From Turritopsis dohrnii (taxonomy: Eukaryota; Cnidaria; Hydrozoa; Anthoathecata; Oceaniidae): a stretch of 64,000 nt of DNA. The DNA is taken from NCBI GenBank assembly GCA_027922465.2, contig BQMF02000280.1, positions 62,001 through 126,000 of the forward strand. Direction: 5' to 3'. The position numbers were made by a program, and so were the translations under genes. The notes under the pieces are model-generated. The model worked only from the letters and a program-made list of their open reading frames with translations, was not told the DNA's origin and ran no database searches. Shown piece after piece: positions 23,915 through 35,660 of the stretch. Within the stretch, counting starts at the first letter, position 1. Each line of letters opens with the position of its first letter.

Positions 23915-24020
23915 GGCCCAACCTCGAACCCAGAGTTTCTTGCCTTCCCAATATACGGATGTAAAGAGGTAAGAAACCCTGGGTTCGAGGTTGTAAGAAA
24001 CCCTGGTTTCGAGGCTGAGG
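23915..24020. repeat. Short repeat cluster of CCCTGGGTTCGAGGTTG words
   Basis: Two direct copies of TAAGAAACCCTGG-TTCGAGG and one inverted copy lie within 100 bases. The same word occurs at 48141-48161. GGTTCGAGG resembles a tRNA B box, so it may derive from a tRNA-type SINE. Confidence 0.6.
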
Positions 24021-24074
24021 TAGGTATTCTTTCGAGTTCATTTACAAAAACAAGTGATAAAAAAAATTGATTCG

Positions 24075-24190
24075 TTCTTACCAATGATCCCCCCTGCATG
24101 TTGATCATCTGTTCGATGGATGTAAAATCGTCTTTATTTGATTTCCTTTTTCTTAGTAATGAAATAATTGTGTTTTGATAAAGTTGCAAA
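24075..24190 (-). other. Possible exon, unrecognised
   Basis: A minus-strand frame reads R-K-R-K-S-N-K-D-D-F-T-S-I-E-Q-M-I-N-M-Q and ends at a GTAAGA donor. It looks like protein coding for a helical segment but has no identifiable partner. Confidence 0.25.
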
Positions 24191-24880
24191 AACTTGTGAA
24201 TTTCTCAATTATCCAGAACCAACAATCAGATTTTTAATCATTAACAATTCGACTGATTATATCCTTCTCTGTTCACAATTGATATTTTACAAACCGCTAT
24301 CTCTTTAGTTTATCAATTTTCATTCAAATTTAAGAAATTGGATCAAGCTTTCCGTTTGAGTTTTTCTTTAACCAACTATTCTACTTTCCTGACAAATTTT
24401 CAAATGGTTTAATTTTTTTATTGTTTTGATTATTTTGTCCTTATTTGATCCTGTTTATGATATTCAGAGTTAAATTTACTTCTTGTAACGGATAAATTAC
24501 TTTCATTATGTTAATAAGTTTATCCGGCAATCGACGATCGAACGGATGTTCTGAAATTAAATTTTGTTTGTATACGCGTCGGCATAAATTTGAAAATTTG
24601 ACATAAAATCACGTAGTGTGTATTTGACTCACTACTTCAGGCAGGAACCTTAGCAAGGAAGCTGTGGCACTGCGTGTGAATGTGTGCATGTTGTTATAGG
24701 TGCTCAAAATCACCGAACAAAAAAAGCAAGTATTCGAAGGCTTCCATGCATAAAACCCTTACGCGTGCGTATCTGCCCTTTGCCGTATTGATCTCCAATA
24801 TTTGGGATTGGGGAATCACCATAAAGCTTAAATCTGCCTAAATGACTGAGAATATCTTGAACAAGACTGCTCAAAAAAAC

Positions 24881-24958
24881 GCCCCACACCTATAAACTTT
24901 GAATAGACAATGTTAAACCTCGAATAAACGCCCCACACCTATAAACTTTGAATAAACC
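24881..24958. repeat. Direct repeat of a ~29 bp unit
   Basis: CGCCCCACACCTATAAACTT followed by TGAATA occurs twice about 45 bp apart, just outside a Tigger-like element. Confidence 0.8.
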
Positions 24959-24967
24959 ATCTAAATA

Positions 24968-25849
24968 CAGTATAACATCGAATAAACGGACATCATTGGG
25001 GAAAAGGATTTTTTCCGCTAATTAGAGGTGTCCGCTTTTTGGAAACTTTGGCATTTTTGTCTATTTTTCGAAAGTTTTGTAACTTATTTATGTATTAGAG
25101 GTACGAGACTGGCTTTAGGGTAACTTTAGGGAAAATGAAACATGAAACTGCATCCTTAAGTAACCAAGTAAGCAACAAGAACAATATCAAACCAATGAAA
25201 GTGAACAAAATATGAAAACTTAATGTTTATAAACAGAAAACACGCAAATGGATTGTTCATTTAAAAAAGTCTTTGATCGATTTTTTATTTTCTACTATTT
25301 ATTTTGATTAGCTCTAGCTTTTCTTTCAGCGAAACAAGTGAGCTTCCAAGCACCCACTACCTATCATGTGATCGCTTGAAGAACATCCTGAAGAAGAACT
25401 CCTTTTGCAATTTTTGAAACAAGCAAATCTTCCATGTTCCTTACCATCCCTAAGGTCGTCTCGAAGTGGAGGTGGTTGGCAAAAGTGTAAATTGTGGGGG
25501 TGGGTATGGACCGGAAATTCCAATTATTTTTTGGTCCAGAAACAGCAGTTAAAGACGAGCTAGTGAAGAAAACCACTAAATGTTTAAAAAGAAAAAGAAT
25601 TAAAGAAAAGGATTAAAGAAAATGGTTTTTGTATTTTTTGTCTCTGTCCGCTAATCGGAAAGTAAAAAAAGGCTAAATATGCTTTTTGGTACAAAATTGT
25701 TCGTTAATTAGAGTGTCCGCTAATTAAGTGTCCGCTATTTAGAAACTTTTCTATGAGAGTTTGACCAGAATTCTGCCGGGAAAAAGAAATCCGTCCGTTA
25801 ATAAGAGGTGTCCGCCTTTTAGATTGTCCGTTAATTGAAGGTCATACTG
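24968..25849. mobile_element. Tigger/pogo-like non-autonomous element, ~880 bp
   Basis: Ends are CAGTATAACATCGAATAAAC and the inverse of CAGTATGACCTTCAATTAAC, each followed inward by repeated GGTGTCCGC / CGGACA words. Such CGGACAC arrays beside a CAGT start are typical of pogo/Tigger-type elements in invertebrates. No transposase frame survives. TA flanks the left end. Confidence 0.7.
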
Positions 25850-26460
25850 TGAAATGAAATCATTGCTATTAGGATTGGCAAAATTTTCAGGATGAAAAAC
25901 AGTCGACATTTATCCAAACAGTAAGTAGATGTCGATCCAAACGATACCAAAGCAGTTGTTACCTTGCATAAGCTAACCCCTGTTGTGAACTCATGATCTT
26001 AAATGCGGGGTAATTGTGAGACATTTAATGTTACAGTAAAGGATGTAAATAAATACCTTTATTTATTTTCACGGGAACATATTTTCGCATATTTTCTTGG
26101 AAAATAGTACAAGCAGAGATGTTCACACTCTCGATACAGGTGTGCCAAAAAAGAGAGGAAGAGATCGCCAGACAACAAAAAACAATTCCAAAAACGGAAA
26201 TTCGACTGTAGAAAGTGGAAAATTAATTAAGTGCGACATAATGAATTAAGTTGTCGAATAAAACGGCAATGTTCGGCATCACTTCATAGGACCGCATAAT
26301 CGTCGAATTTAATAACAACTTGATTGAACTTCGTGAAAAAAGTGCACGAAAGTAGTGACACACGAAACGGATTAATCACGCATACGCAGAGTTGAATTCG
26401 ATATGCTGCAACAAAACCTGTATAAAGTGATTTTTGTCGAATTTTACCCGAGTAAAAGTA

Positions 26461-26535
26461 CAGTGGAACCCTCTTTAAAGCGGACACTAACAGGAACAGA
26501 GATTTTGTCCGCTTTAGAGAGGTGTCTGCCTTGAA
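26461..26535. mobile_element. Tigger-like terminal fragment, left edge of the nested stack
   Basis: CAGTGGAACCCTCTTTAAAG followed by CGGACAC and TTGTCCGCTTTAGAGAGGTG, preceded by TA. A plausible decayed partner (GTGTCCGCTTCATAGAGG) is at 30740-30757, beyond the piggyBac and mariner-like elements. Confidence 0.6.
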
Positions 26536-27291
26536 GAGGTTTTGCTTATTTTGGTCAGAAACTCGCAAGAAATTCTACTCCTATGATGGGAACCCATTAG
26601 GCATGTGCATATTACCCTTTGCTATTGCCCAGTTAAGCAAAGAAGGGTACTAATGTAATACAGAAGAAAAGAATGAACACGACAACTACTATGGCGTTGC
26701 TATATTAAATGATGGTAGTGTTGTGTGGGCACACGCCTTTGCCATGCCATGTTTTTGAAATTGCCAGGCTCATACACATGGAAGCAGAGGTGACCGGGGA
26801 GCTAGTTATGGGTTAGAGCTACCATGTACAGTGTGTCCCAGAGAATTTCGGTCTGAGATTTTAACACGCTATAACTTTTCAGACATATATCAGATTTTAG
26901 AGATTTTTACATCATTCGATAGCATTTCTTTCAAGGATTTCAAAAACCTATATGTTAAATAATTTAGTCCAATACCTTTGTAGTAAAAAGGATTTCTTTA
27001 AACTATCACGGTCATTAACTCCTACCCTTTCTCCGGCACATTATCGTTTTGATGTTAAAAAAATTTTTCAGATCGTTTTTTCTATTATTTTGGGTTCTTA
27101 GATCTCAAAAAAAAAGTTTGTTGTCAAAATTCATTTAATATGTTGGTTTTACAATTTGTTGCAAATATGCAACATTGGCGGACAAGGGTAGGGAAAATGA
27201 TGAAATATTTTATGGAATAAAGCTTCATTTTATATGCCAGAATCACGCCTTGGATAAGCGTGATCGCAAAAATTACAAGAAAAGCTGTAAA

Positions 27292-29121
27292 TCAATTATG
27301 GAAATCCTTGAAACAATTTCTATCCTTGTTCAAACACAATCCTAATTTACACTTGGAGCATTTCACAGTGCAAGTCATTTGGCATTTTCGACATCTTGAT
27401 CGGCTGCCATCAATTTCCGGCCAGTGTGCAACTTTGTCAAAGCGGACATCTGCGATTGGTGATGGGACAGTAGGATTTCTTCCAAATGTTGCAGTTGGTG
27501 AAATGCTTCTTCGTGGCCGACCAGGCTTTGGTTGTTCTTTGCCTGCCAAAGTAAGAGCTGAAGCAATTTGGGTTGTGAAAGTTCTCAAGTTGATTTGCAT
27601 TTTCTTTGTCACTCGTTTTTGGTCACAATGCCTTCTGTACAAGAGCCAGGCATTGACTTTTGCGATGTCAACACAATGAAAGATCAGCTTAAGATACCAT
27701 CTCTTTCTGGTGATGATTTTTGTCCGGTACAGGGAGATCAGCATATCAGCCAAATCAACTCCACCCATGGATTCGTTGTATTGTGACACAATATCAGGAC
27801 AGTCAACAGTCACCTTTTCTTTTTTCATCAGGTCAAATCTCTCCACCGTATTGTTGCATTCAACCCCTGCAAAAGTTGATCCAAGAACAACACATTTGTT
27901 GTCAAACCACTTCAGCAAATGTAAACCAGTGTTACAATCCGTTCTAAAATCATAGGAGCCACGTCCACTTGATTTCAGATCCTTTTCTGACATCAATGGA
28001 CAGCCTCCAAGGCGATTCGAACGAAAAGTAGCGATCGTGAGGATTTTCATCGATTTTAGCTCTAACAATATCGACAATGTTGAAAACCAATTGTCCATGA
28101 ATAATTTGAAGTTTTCGTTTTTTGGCATTTTTTCAACAAGCCGTAGAACAACCTCATAGGCCCCACATTTCTCCTTACCAGCACTTTTTGGCCCAGCGTA
28201 AAAGAAGAAATCATAGATTATTCCAGAAGCGCCCGCTCGTACAAAGTTTTTAAATCCCCACTTGTGGATTTTCTTGGGCATGTACTGACGGATGCCACTT
28301 CTTTTGGTTTTTGCAGGGACCATCTGTTCATCGATTGATTGGTATTGTTCTTGCTCCAAATTGAGGCAATTTGCGCGTAAAGTGTTGACCACAGGTTCAA
28401 CTTTGAATAACCTTGAAGAGGATTCACTCTTCTCGGTGTTGTCATTGGCATGGAGATAGCGTCGGATAATTTCATAGCGTTTTAATCCCATAACATTGGC
28501 TATGCAATCGACCCGTAGCTCTTTCGACCAGTATAGCTCATAGGACGGTAGTGAAATCACTGCCATCAGCATTTGGATGCCAATTTTTCCATTTCTGATT
28601 TGTTGGTATTGATACTTTTACCAGACTTCTGTACTGAGTAAAGGTTGGTTTGAGTAACAAGATTCTCAGTTATGTCATCACTCCAAAATAACTTAAAATA
28701 TTGCATTGGTGACAAGTCATTTTCAGGAGGCAATGAAAATTCTCTTCCTAAAAAGGTTGTGTCACAAACTGGAGGATTTGTCTTTCTCCAACGGTATGAT
28801 CGTGGCTTTGCTTTCTTTTGCGGTGGCCCATCGTTTTCTTCATCAGTAGAAGCCTCATTTTGCTGCTGTACATTATTTCCATCTGCGTTATCATGACAAG
28901 GCTCGCCACTAAAAAAAAAGTGGAAATTGAGTAAAAGGAGTAAAACCATCAAAAAATATTTCAAAGTTTAGTTACGCATCGTTTTCTTTTTGCTGAGTTT
29001 GAAAGTGGACTATTTCATCATCATTATCGCTTTCCATGTCAGAAAGTTCGGACAGTTCTGAATCGGATCCAGGACTCAACACAAACTGGACTGCTTCTTC
29101 GACATTATATTTTCTTTTCAT
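27292..29121 (-). pseudogene. piggyBac transposase (PGBD-like), one intron, one frameshift
   Basis: Exon 1 (28976-29121) encodes an acidic N-terminus starting M-K-R-K-Y-N-V-E-E-A. It splices in phase to an exon starting at 28908 and running to 27292. Within the latter the frame shifts inside an A-run at about 28582-28592, just before I-G-I-Q-M-L-M; everything else is open. Counting from the M of M-L-M (28572), the acidic catalytic residues of the DDE_Tnp_1_7 fold are in place: D81 (S-I-D-E-Q-M), D160 (F-M-D-N-W-F) and D273/D276 (G-G-V-D-L-A-D-M). The C-terminus has the usual cysteine-rich zinc finger (C-R-K-C, C-S-K-C, C-L-N). The enzyme cuts and pastes DNA at TTAA. With the shift this copy should make no full protein unless the A-run is a sequencing error. 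Confidence 0.92.
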
Positions 29122-29530
29122 AATGGAGTATCGTTCTGTTCCTAAATAAACATAGAAAAAGGTTCAGTCTTGATAACTTTTCAAAACCAAATAGTAGAGA
29201 CAAATCTACTTTTTTCAAAGCAATTTTTTCCTCAGGAGAGTTTTTTATTCGAATCACATGCACGTGCACGTTTTTTCATTAGAAAATGATCTCCTCCACC
29301 ACACATGTGTTGTTGGTTTTGCCCATAAGATCAGTAATAATGATGACAATTTGTATGTCTATTTTAAGATTTTTACATCTCTTATCCGACATTGTTGCAA
29401 ATTTGCAACAAATAACTTTGAACCATTTTTTTTTTAAATTCCCTTGAGCAATATGTATATACTTATAAATACTGTATGTTTCAGGCTTTCAGAATGATTT
29501 TCAACCATTTTTACTCATATTCAGTCACAT

Positions 29531-29801
29531 AAGCCGGATTTCCACTTACACATTTTGATACGCGTATCGTATGAAAATTTAACATCTGATTGGCCAGATT
29601 GTTTGATCTTGATACGTTTCGGTACGATACGTCAAAAGTTAAAATGAATTCAACTTTTTCAATTCAATACGCGTATCGAAACTTTTTTAAACAAAGGAAT
29701 AATTATGAATAATTATAAATAATTATCTCGAGAACCAATCAATGAACTAAAAATGATTCTGGCTGATACGCGTATCAAAATGCGTAAGTGGAAATCCGGC
29801 T
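29531..29801. mobile_element. 270 bp MITE inside the piggyBac element
   Basis: Near-perfect inverted ends AGCCGGATTTCCACTTAC(A) continuing to GATACGCGTATC. No coding capacity. It sits between the transposase start and the right piggyBac end. Confidence 0.85.
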
Positions 29802-30831
29802 CTTCAGTACTACTTGTAACGTTGGCTGCCATTATGGTTAAAGGGCGACCTTGACCATGTGCTTTGTTTTTGTTGAAAAAAGAAAGGTCTAGAAACTATA
29901 TTTTAAAGTCACCAACCGTATATTCAACTGAGCTTTTAAAATGTGACCTTCCAAAACATTTGTTGCAAATATGCAACACGACCGGAGAAAGGGTTAATGG
30001 TTAATAAAAGTAAGTTTTCACGTGCGATTATTCTTTTGTTTATTAAGAACATGTCGTGGTGTTATTGAACACACTAAAATTGTGATTTTATCACAAAGTT
30101 AAAAATTGTGAGACGGGGGCTTCAACAAACTTTTTTGACATCATATGAGCAATCTTTAGATGCTACAAAAACTTTTCTGAGAGATCCAGAGTCTATCAAA
30201 GTTGAGAAGTAAATTTGTTGACGAAACAAAATTTTATTCGCCACTCTTTATGACAGCAAGAGCAAATCGCTGTGTTCAGAAAAACGGGGGACATGTTGAG
30301 ACAGCTTGAAGTTTTGTTTTTAATGACTTTTGTGTTTTACAGTCACTTGACTTTGATATTGTTTTTGATAATGACCTTTGATAGCTGTTATTGAAAGATG
30401 TGTTAATTAACCATTAAAAAGATAATTGGATTTTTTCATGTTAAAATTCTTAATTGTTTCCAAAATAAAAGGTTTTGGAGAACAAAATGTATATGTTTAA
30501 AATCTATGAATAAAATCCTATCGAATGGTGTAAAAATTGCTGAAATCTGATATATGTGTGAAAAGTTATGAGCTGTTAAAATCTCAGACCGAAATTCTCT
30601 GGGACACACTGTATATTCCATGTTAGTGGTCAAGAAAAGTCACTTGACTAACAAATAAAATTATTGTAAATAGATGTTTAGGAAGAAACAAAAGAAATAA
30701 AATACTGAATTTTGATATTCTTGCCGAAATTTTTCGGTGTCCGCTTCATAGAGGCAATATTTGGGGGAATTGTTGTCCGGGATAGAGTTTATTAAGGATT
30801 CGCCTGGGACAAAATTTTTTGTCCGTCTAAT

Positions 30832-31999
30832 GGGCAATTTACACGGTACGATTTTTCATACGATTTTTGTCGTACAGGTCGTATCGCACTGTGTAAACAT
30901 AAGGGATTGTTCACAAATGACGTCAACCAATTTTTCAAACTTTTTGACCTCCCCTCCCCCCTCTGTCAACCTGCGTCAACTTTGCGTTGCCCCCCTCTCC
31001 CTCAGTTGACGTCATCGTTTGAGAATAGACCTCCCTCCTCCCCCCATCCCTCCCTCCAAAAAAAAAAAAAAAACAGCCTTCACCCCACTGGTCCTTTTGC
31101 ATCTTAGTTTCTTACGCATTTTTAATTAGACGTAAAAATATTTGCAATGATCTTCGTGTAATTCTCTGATCAATCTCCACGTGAGCGAAAAACGGTGGAA
31201 CGGAACGAAGCCAACAAAAGCAATATGGAAGGACTTTCCCACGCCACTACGGACCACATCAAAGTAAACATTCATTCACATTTTCATAAAAAAACTTTTA
31301 CTTAATTGGAAAAATCAAAGTTCTGAAAATTGTGAAGGTTGACGTCAACAGTAGTATCACCTCCCCCCCCTCCCTCCCCCGTCAACTAGCGTCAACTTTG
31401 GCATAACCCCCCCTCCCCCCCCTAACAGTTGACGTCATTTGTGAACAGTCCCTAAAAAATCGTACGAAAATGTGTCGTATTATGGTGTCGTGTACGACAA
31501 AAAAAAAGTTCAACATGTTTAACTTTCATACGACATCGTACGAAAATTAACCAATCATATCGAAGCAGACAATACGTCAAGTGAGGGAAAAGAGAAAAAA
31601 ACAAAATATTTTTATCTCATTGAATTAGAGAGAGCAAAAAATCGTCATCTTCTGGTCTCATTCTGAAATAATTGGTATATACAGCAACTTCTTCATTTCG
31701 AAGTTCTGTTACCAAATTAGTTATAAAGACCTTTTAAATCTCTTCTTTGTAACCATTACTTGGATTACTTTGGTCCACTCTGAACGTGTTTTACGTTTCT
31801 TCTTTGTTTTTGTGTTATCTTGAATTAAAAAAAAGCGGATATTGATATCGCGCACAAAGCACCAGCTTCATCACTCTCCATTTTTTTTATTAAAAATCAT
31901 TTCTCTCTTCTGAGTGTCGTAACGTGTAAACACACGCGTCTTTTAAAAAAAATCATACATCAAATGTGTACGACAAAAATCGTACTGTGTAAATTGCCC
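30832..31999. mobile_element. ~1.17 kb DNA transposon, TIR GGGCAATTTACAC-GTACGAT
   Basis: Left GGGCAATTTACACGGTACGA and the inverse of right TCGTACTGTGTAAATTGCCC pair, with further CATACGA/TCGTACGA words inside. Another element (30903-31452) is inserted in it. No transposase frame seen. Confidence 0.8.
30903..31452. mobile_element. PIF/Harbinger-like MITE, 550 bp, TAA target duplication, nested
   Basis: Ends GGGATTGTTCACAAATGACG and the inverse of GTCATTTGTGAACAGTCCC, flanked on both sides by TAA (30900-30902, 31453-31455). C-rich tracts and repeated GTTGACGTCA words sit next to both ends. A GGG start with a 3 bp TAA duplication fits PIF/Harbinger. Confidence 0.8.
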
Positions 32000-32002
32000 T
32001 TA

Positions 32003-32883
32003 AGGAGGTTCCACATACATCAATTATGCGGTTGTATAAAGCTGTTCTAAATAAAATCGTTGGAAATTTGACCAGTATTTCGGAAATTGCTACTTTAATC
32101 AGATTAATTTTCTCAAAGAAATTTCGTGGTTAGAGGTAAATCAAACTTTTCGCGAGGACTAATTTTCGCGGCTTTTCATCATTTCCCTTAAGGTATGTTT
32201 TCTTTTCATTGTATTTACGACGTTTTTTCAGTTGGAACAAATCCGCTGATTATCTCATGAGAATATGGACTATTATATCTGAAGGTGCTGTTTATGCTGA
32301 TGTCAGCAGTGTGATTCCTCGCAAAAGGTTAAACGGTATTTCCATTGAAAATATTCTACTAGAATAACATATCAAGACGTTTTGATACATTTCTGTTTGT
32401 AATCATGGGGAATACATGTGAGGATAATACGAAGTACGAAGCGGTCTCATATATGAAGGGAATGTTTATTCCTTGGGATTACAATCAGGATCAAGTCAAA
32501 TCTATCAGTGGCAACCAAGCTTTATCCGAACCATATACAAAAGCGTTGTTTACAGTGACCTGACCAATAACATTCTTACAAAATAATTAGGAAATCAGGT
32601 TTTTGAGCCAATGATTTGCACTCAAGTTGACACAAACACTCACAAAACATAAAGCCATGCAGTGCAGTAGATCTGGACCACCAAAAACTCTTATAAAATT
32701 TATTTCGCTGGTTCAGTTGATGATCAACTTTACCCTTGTCCTTTCAGATATTTCATCAATTAGTTTTGGTGACTGAAACATGTTACTGCTAAAAACAGTT
32801 AGGAAAGTCAGGCTAGTGAAAAGAACCACAATATCTAACCATTACAAATGTATTCTAGATCATTGAAATACAATCAACGACGT
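32003..32883. other. No gene seen; 3' flank of RPL38
   Basis: The only functional candidate is TTTATT at 32699-32704, a minus-strand AATAAA that could serve RPL38. Confidence 0.4.
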
Positions 32884-34035
32884 TTAAGATTTAATGTCTT
32901 TTACTTGAAGACCTAAACAACAAGAAAACGAGTTTAGAAACAAAAACCTGAAATATTTACATTAGGCAAAAACTCCAATACAAGGCTATCGATTGCTGTT
33001 TAGTAATGGCCTAAAAATCCTGCAAGAATTTACTTTGGAATTCTTGTAACAAATATAAGAATACACGATTTTTTATAAGCAACTGTTGATTTTGATCAGA
33101 ACTCAAGTTGCTTAATTTTCAAGCCAAAATCCTTAATCAAGTTGCTTAACTGCTTGCTTAACTTTTCTAACTTATGAAATCGAAAAGGATTTATATACAA
33201 TAACTTTGTGTTCATGCCATAGTAGTACTATTTGAAAATATGAGAACAAAATACTGAGTACAAAGAGTTATAACAATACCGTAAATGACTGAAAAAATTT
33301 CATCTGTGAGGGTCATTTATGGTACGCATTTATTTATAGAGGGTAATTTGAAGCATCACATTATTTTTAATTGCTTAACCAGTTAGGCACTCAGTACTGG
33401 TGTTGCTTGATTTACTTTTATCCAAATGAGTACCGTTGCTTATAAAAGAAATTGTGTATACAACCAATGAATCCTACAATTAAGTTACCTACAAATTTGA
33501 CCTAACATTACTTTGACATTAACAGTCGGAGCCTGTTGAATGTTTTCAAATACAATTTACCTGGTGGTAGAGACTGCTTTAACTTTTCAGCCTTTTCTTT
33601 GTCTTGAACAGTTAATGTGTATAAATATCGGCTGCATCGAACTTTGAACTTTACAGACTCATCTTTCTTTTTCATAATTTTGACAGCTATTAGAGAAAAC
33701 TAGGTGTCTCAGAACTAACTTGATAATGATAAATTGACAATGGATTGAGAATTGATATATAAACTTAGCATGGAAAATTCAGTAAAAAATATTAACATAC
33801 ATTTAGCATCTTTTCTTCTGGCAGTCAAGAGAAAGTCCTTGATCTCTTTGATTTCTCGTGGCTGAAATTTAAGAAGAAAACGATGCACCGATTTTTCTGC
33901 GACACGGTGTATCTGTAAGGTGCCTGTCGCAGATTCCCAGAGAAGTCTGATCAGTTACCAATTCACAACATGTTTCAAAAAGAATTGTCACAAACCATTA
34001 AATTACCAAATACCAAAAGAGAACACACTTACCAT
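32884..34035 (-). CDS. RPL38: Ribosomal protein eL38 (RPL38), four exons
   Basis: Coding exons on the minus strand are 34033-34035 (the ATG alone, directly followed by GTAAGT), 33801-33861, 33561-33686 and 32884-32912. They join in phase to 72 residues (human 70): [20 protein letters not shown], then [14 protein letters not shown], then [12 protein letters not shown], ending Q-V-K-D-I-K-S. This is a near-complete match to the small basic 60S protein eL38. A first coding exon with only the initiator codon is a common ribosomal-protein gene arrangement and lets a 5' intron carry regulatory signals. I looked for snoRNA C/D boxes in the introns and saw none convincing. Confidence 0.97.
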
Positions 34036-34379
34036 TTTAGTATTTGCCTTCCAAGTCTAAAGAAACATAACATGAAAAAGGTAGAAACTTTACTAATTAA
34101 AAAAGAACTGTATCAGGGAGAAATCAACAAAAAGACTTATGACAAATATTTCACAGAAAGATTTACAAAAAGAGACAGAGCGTAAAGAGACATTATTCTG
34201 TCTTATTTCTTCTATGCCGTAGAGAAAGTACATCCATCTATCAAGGTGGCCACAGAACTTTTATGAAAAAAATAGAGGACTTTGCAGGACATTTTTTCTT
34301 AAAATTAAAGGATTTTTCTGAAAAAAAAAAACAACGAACCAACCAGAACCCAGCACAGTAATAATAATGTATTGAAATG

Positions 34380-35068
34380 TACCGTCTTCGTGTCTAATTA
34401 CGGACAGCCTTTGTAATTACGGACATCGACAAAACATAATTCCAACCGTCTGTAAATTAAAAACACATCACATCCCGTACTGTCAACCAAACTGTAATAA
34501 AACAAACTTCAGAGATAAAAATTTATTTGAACGCTAGAAAATTACCAATATGCCTTTTAGAATTTACTTTCTAATTTTTAAAGATTTAAAGTAGACTGCG
34601 CTCTCTTGAGAATCGTGCGTATTTTTATGAGCTCCGTGTGTACAATGGTAGCCATATTTACGGATAAAAAATAATAATGGCAACCTCCGTCATGAAATAT
34701 CGACAGGTCGAAAATTTATGTTTAAAAATGAATTGAGGAATGAAAATTTTTTTAGATCATGCTTCTAAAAAGTTAATTATCATAAAATAAATCAAATAAA
34801 TAAAGTTTTTGTACGTCAATAACAGTGGGGGAGGACACTTTTTACTGAGTATTGAAATATAGGCCATTATGATTTTCACGGTCCATTATTCTTCAAGTGT
34901 TGCTGCTAATTGCTCTCTATTGGATTGCTCTGTTTCATAAAACATTTTATTCAGTTATACGTGGTGAACTTGGCAAGAATGCATGTCTATTTTCGTGACA
35001 AGAATGTTTGTTTACATTTTGATGTCCGTAATTACAAAGGCTGTCCGTAATTAGACACGAAGACGGTA
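34380..35068. mobile_element. Tc1/mariner-like MITE, 689 bp with 48 bp perfect TIRs
   Basis: Starts TACCGTCTTCGTGTCTAATT and ends with its inverse; the match continues through ACGGACAGCCTTTGTAATTA. The outer TA/TA fits TA-target insertion. No transposase frame. Confidence 0.9.
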
Positions 35069-35224
35069 GTTTTTCAGCTTCGCAAAGTGGATCTATTTGA
35101 AGGTGCAGTAATTTCCTAGACTGGTGCAAAGTAAAAAAGTGATATCGTGAAGTATTGAAATTGATTTGTGCACTACCTACTTAAAATTGTGTGGGTGATT
35201 TTTTTGTAACGTGGTAAAAGGCCT

Positions 35225-35660
35225 ACCGGGAAAGTGGGATCCGGGACTCCCAACCCTACATGCAACAGGTGGGACCCAAGACCAGGGAGCCTATATGTGA
35301 TAGGTGGGACACCGGATTCAGATCCTTTCCCTTATACAATTGTAGCTCGGAGAACTGTGAATTCTTCCTTGTTAACTTCAAAGCTGGAGCCACGTGTGAT
35401 AATGTACATGTTAATCAATACTTCTTTTAACAAAAAGTGTCAAATCATTTTCTCATATCGTGCTTCGAATCTTGCGTGATATTTCCAAAAACCAATGAAA
35501 TTTATTTTTGTCACTAACAATGCTCGGCACCCAGATCCCGGGTCTGACTTTTGAATTGAGAGTCCTGGGTCTTGCCTTTGATGTTAGGGTCCTGGGTCCC
35601 GAGTCCTGTTTGCAGGTCTGTTTGGTGGGTCTCTGATAGGTTCTTGGTGGGTTCCTGCTG
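35225..35660. repeat. GC-richer degenerate repeat zone (GGGTCC / GGTGGGAC words)
   Basis: Imperfect repetition of GGTGGGAC-type words at 35230-35310 and of GGGTCCTGGGTC-type words at 35525-35650, unlike the AT-rich surroundings. No gene recognised. Confidence 0.5.

Larger units (their letters stand above)
27025..29993 (-). mobile_element. piggyBac-family transposon, ~2.97 kb
   Basis: The ends are the 12 bp inverted repeat CCCTTTCTCCGG (27025-27036 and 29982-29993). TTAA follows the right end; the left carries CCTA in its place, probably a mutated TTAA. The palindrome GTTGCAAATATGCAAC lies near both ends (27158-27173, 29962-29977), and a perfect version GTTGCAAATTTGCAAC is at 29394-29409; these are candidate transposase-binding sites. 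It encodes the transposase at 27292-29121 and is itself interrupted by a MITE at 29531-29801. Confidence 0.9.
26829..30611. mobile_element. Mariner-like MITE with long TIRs, split by a piggyBac insertion
   Basis: Left end (26829 on) CAGTGTGTCCCAGAGAATTT and right end (30611 back) are inverted repeats matching over ~130 bp; shared words include CGGTCTGAGATTTTAAC and CATATATCAGATTT. TA lies immediately outside both ends (26827-26828 and 30612-30613), as in Tc1/mariner insertions. Removing the piggyBac element at 27025-29993 leaves a ~0.8 kb element with no coding capacity. Confidence 0.85.

Noticed and set aside
27260..27955. Plus-strand open frames opposite the piggyBac transposase
   Set aside because: Antisense shadows of a recognised minus-strand coding sequence.
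33285..33360. Possible C/D snoRNA in the RPL38 intron
   Set aside because: A TGAT/CTGA-like pair is present, but the segment is better read as a short palindrome (TACCGTAAATGAC / GTCATTTATGGTA) typical of MITE relics.
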